This document shows, one piece after another, positions 15,740 to 16,668 of a DNA stretch of 16,668 nucleotides (positions are counted from its first letter, which is position 1; the number at the start of each line of letters is the position of its first letter). Source of the stretch: Jaenimonas drosophilae (Eukaryota; Euglenozoa; Kinetoplastea; Trypanosomatida; Trypanosomatidae); the NCBI GenBank assembly GCA_030849065.1, contig JASAON010001362.1, forward strand, positions 1-16,668, in the 5' to 3' direction. The position numbers and the translations under genes were made by a program. The notes beneath the pieces are model-generated. The model made no database searches and was not told where the DNA came from. It saw only the letters and a program-made list of their open reading frames with translations.

Positions 15740-16668
15740 TCACACCGATTCTTCAAATTCATCAGCACTATAAGAAAAGTGGCGCAGCACCACAGAAGAG
15801 CCGGTCTTCCGACTACGTGAGCAACGCAAAGACCGAACCGGATGCACTCGACTTTCACCACTAACCACCACAACTTTCCCGACATCTCTCAAACTACGCT
15901 CACCCACGCCATCCTTTCTCGACACACCATGACGGTACTCCACAAGTGCTCCAACACGGTCAGCAACAGCAGTAAGTAGTGCATCAGAACATTCATGATT
16001 CAGTCCAGCTTCACTTCCTGCTAGAGGTACAGCACACAGCCACTCGCACATGGCAGCAAGCGGAACAGCGCGGCATCCTGCAACTTCAGCGCCATATAGA
16101 ACAGCCAACCGCTTCAAACACGCTTCCCGCGATGGCCTCAACGCCTCAGAGCATGTCTCAAGCACAACCAGAGCATCCGTGGTGCAGCACTCCGTCACAA
16201 CATCACCACTCATACCATGCTCAACACCATCAGCAGCTCCACCACTGACACCCGCACGGCCAACAAACAGCTCCATCCCGCGAGATCCAGACCGCATCTT
16301 CAGCACACGAGTCCCAAGTGGCTCCCACACCACACACGCACGGGCATCCTCAGGCAGCGCATCATGCGCAGCACCAGTCAGCACAAGAGAGCAGCCGGCA
16401 GGGCAAGCCGTCGCCGCACACGCAGCAACCTCAGCAGCAGGCAGCAACCACGCACTCACGCTCCCAACAGCATCACGCACATCCTCAACATGCATGCACA
16501 CACGCACACGCAGCCCGCACACATGAGCAGTCTCACCACTCACGGGCGGAGCCACAAGCGCATACACAGCATTCAGTGCATCCACATACGCCAACGAAGC
16601 TGCCGCTGCAGCACGCTCAATGGCGAGACAAAGCTGCAAACCAGTACTTGCACAAGGGCACCACAGCA
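15740..16668 (-). CDS. C-terminal part of a degenerate receptor-cyclase-like protein (partial, runs off right edge)
   Basis: The frame is open from the right window edge to a TGA at 15740-15742, about 309 codons, so the 5' part is missing. The apparent start at 16639 is TTG inside a continuing frame and is not a real start. The sequence aligns with the C-terminal third of the complete protein at 2587-6636: GLRVRVCMH against GLRLRIAVH, GALVEYRHGV against GALLECSHGV, and RHFSYS against CHFSYA at the end. It therefore holds the second half of the cyclase-like fold plus the shared C-terminal domain. The segment that normally carries Y-x-G-x-x-x-N-x-x-A-x-R reads WLLPAAEVAACAATAC, so the transition-state Asn and Arg are absent. 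Ala and Cys are abundant. The signal peptide, ectodomain and membrane span cannot be seen. I infer a catalytically dead receptor paralogue. Confidence 0.8.
   Translation of the reverse strand, partial: LWCPCASTGLQLCLAIERAAAAASLAYVDALNAVYALVAPPVSGETAHVCGLRVRVCMHVEDVRDAVGSVSAWLLPAAEVAACAATACPAGCSLVLTGAAHDALPEDARACVVWEPLGTRVLKMRSGSRGMELFVGRAGVSGGAADGVEHGMSGDVVTECCTTDALVVLETCSEALRPSREACLKRLAVLYGAEVAGCRAVPLAAMCEWLCAVPLAGSEAGLNHECSDALLTAVADRVGALVEYRHGVSRKDGVGERSLRDVGKVVVVSGESRVHPVRSLRCSRSRKTGSSVVLRHFSYSADEFEESV

Overview
The window looks like nuclear DNA of a kinetoplastid, most likely a trypanosomatid. Every supported gene lies on the minus strand without introns. Gene starts are preceded by pyrimidine tracts and an AG, as expected for spliced-leader trans-splicing of polycistronic transcripts. 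The gene families fit as well: receptor-type adenylate-cyclase-like proteins, an ecotin-like inhibitor of serine peptidases, and a transporter resembling the folate/biopterin (BT1) group. I cannot name the genus. Base composition is more balanced than in Leishmania and the intergenic spaces are long.

Transcription runs from high to low coordinates, so the order is as follows. (1) The 3' end of a degenerate receptor-cyclase-like gene, cut by the right window edge (15740-16668). (2) A pseudogene copy of the same 3' region, with a frameshift and a 282-nt in-frame deletion (14214-14721). (3) An MFS-type transporter (11845-13410). (4) A membrane-anchored or secretory cyclophilin (10224-10901). (5) An ecotin-like inhibitor of serine peptidase (9372-9806). 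(6) A type II membrane protein with GDS and DxxH motifs of the SGNH / PC-esterase type (7393-8943). (7) A complete receptor-type cyclase-like protein of 1349 aa whose cyclase domain has lost most catalytic residues (2587-6636). (8) A relic of the 5' end of a gene of this family (1363-1530). (9) The 5' end of another secreted or receptor-like gene, cut by the left edge (1-288).

The layout is a block of four conserved single genes (transporter, cyclophilin, inhibitor, SGNH protein), flanked on both sides by members and remains of a divergent receptor-cyclase family. The most interesting material is that family. The full-length member keeps the trypanosomatid architecture (signal peptide, large ectodomain, stalk, one membrane span, cyclase-like domain). 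It lacks the purine-selecting Lys, one metal Asp and the transition-state Asn/Arg, and it carries a C-terminal domain shared with the partial neighbour. It may act as a catalytically dead receptor, or have been redeployed. I see no tRNA, rRNA, CRISPR array or intact transposable element.
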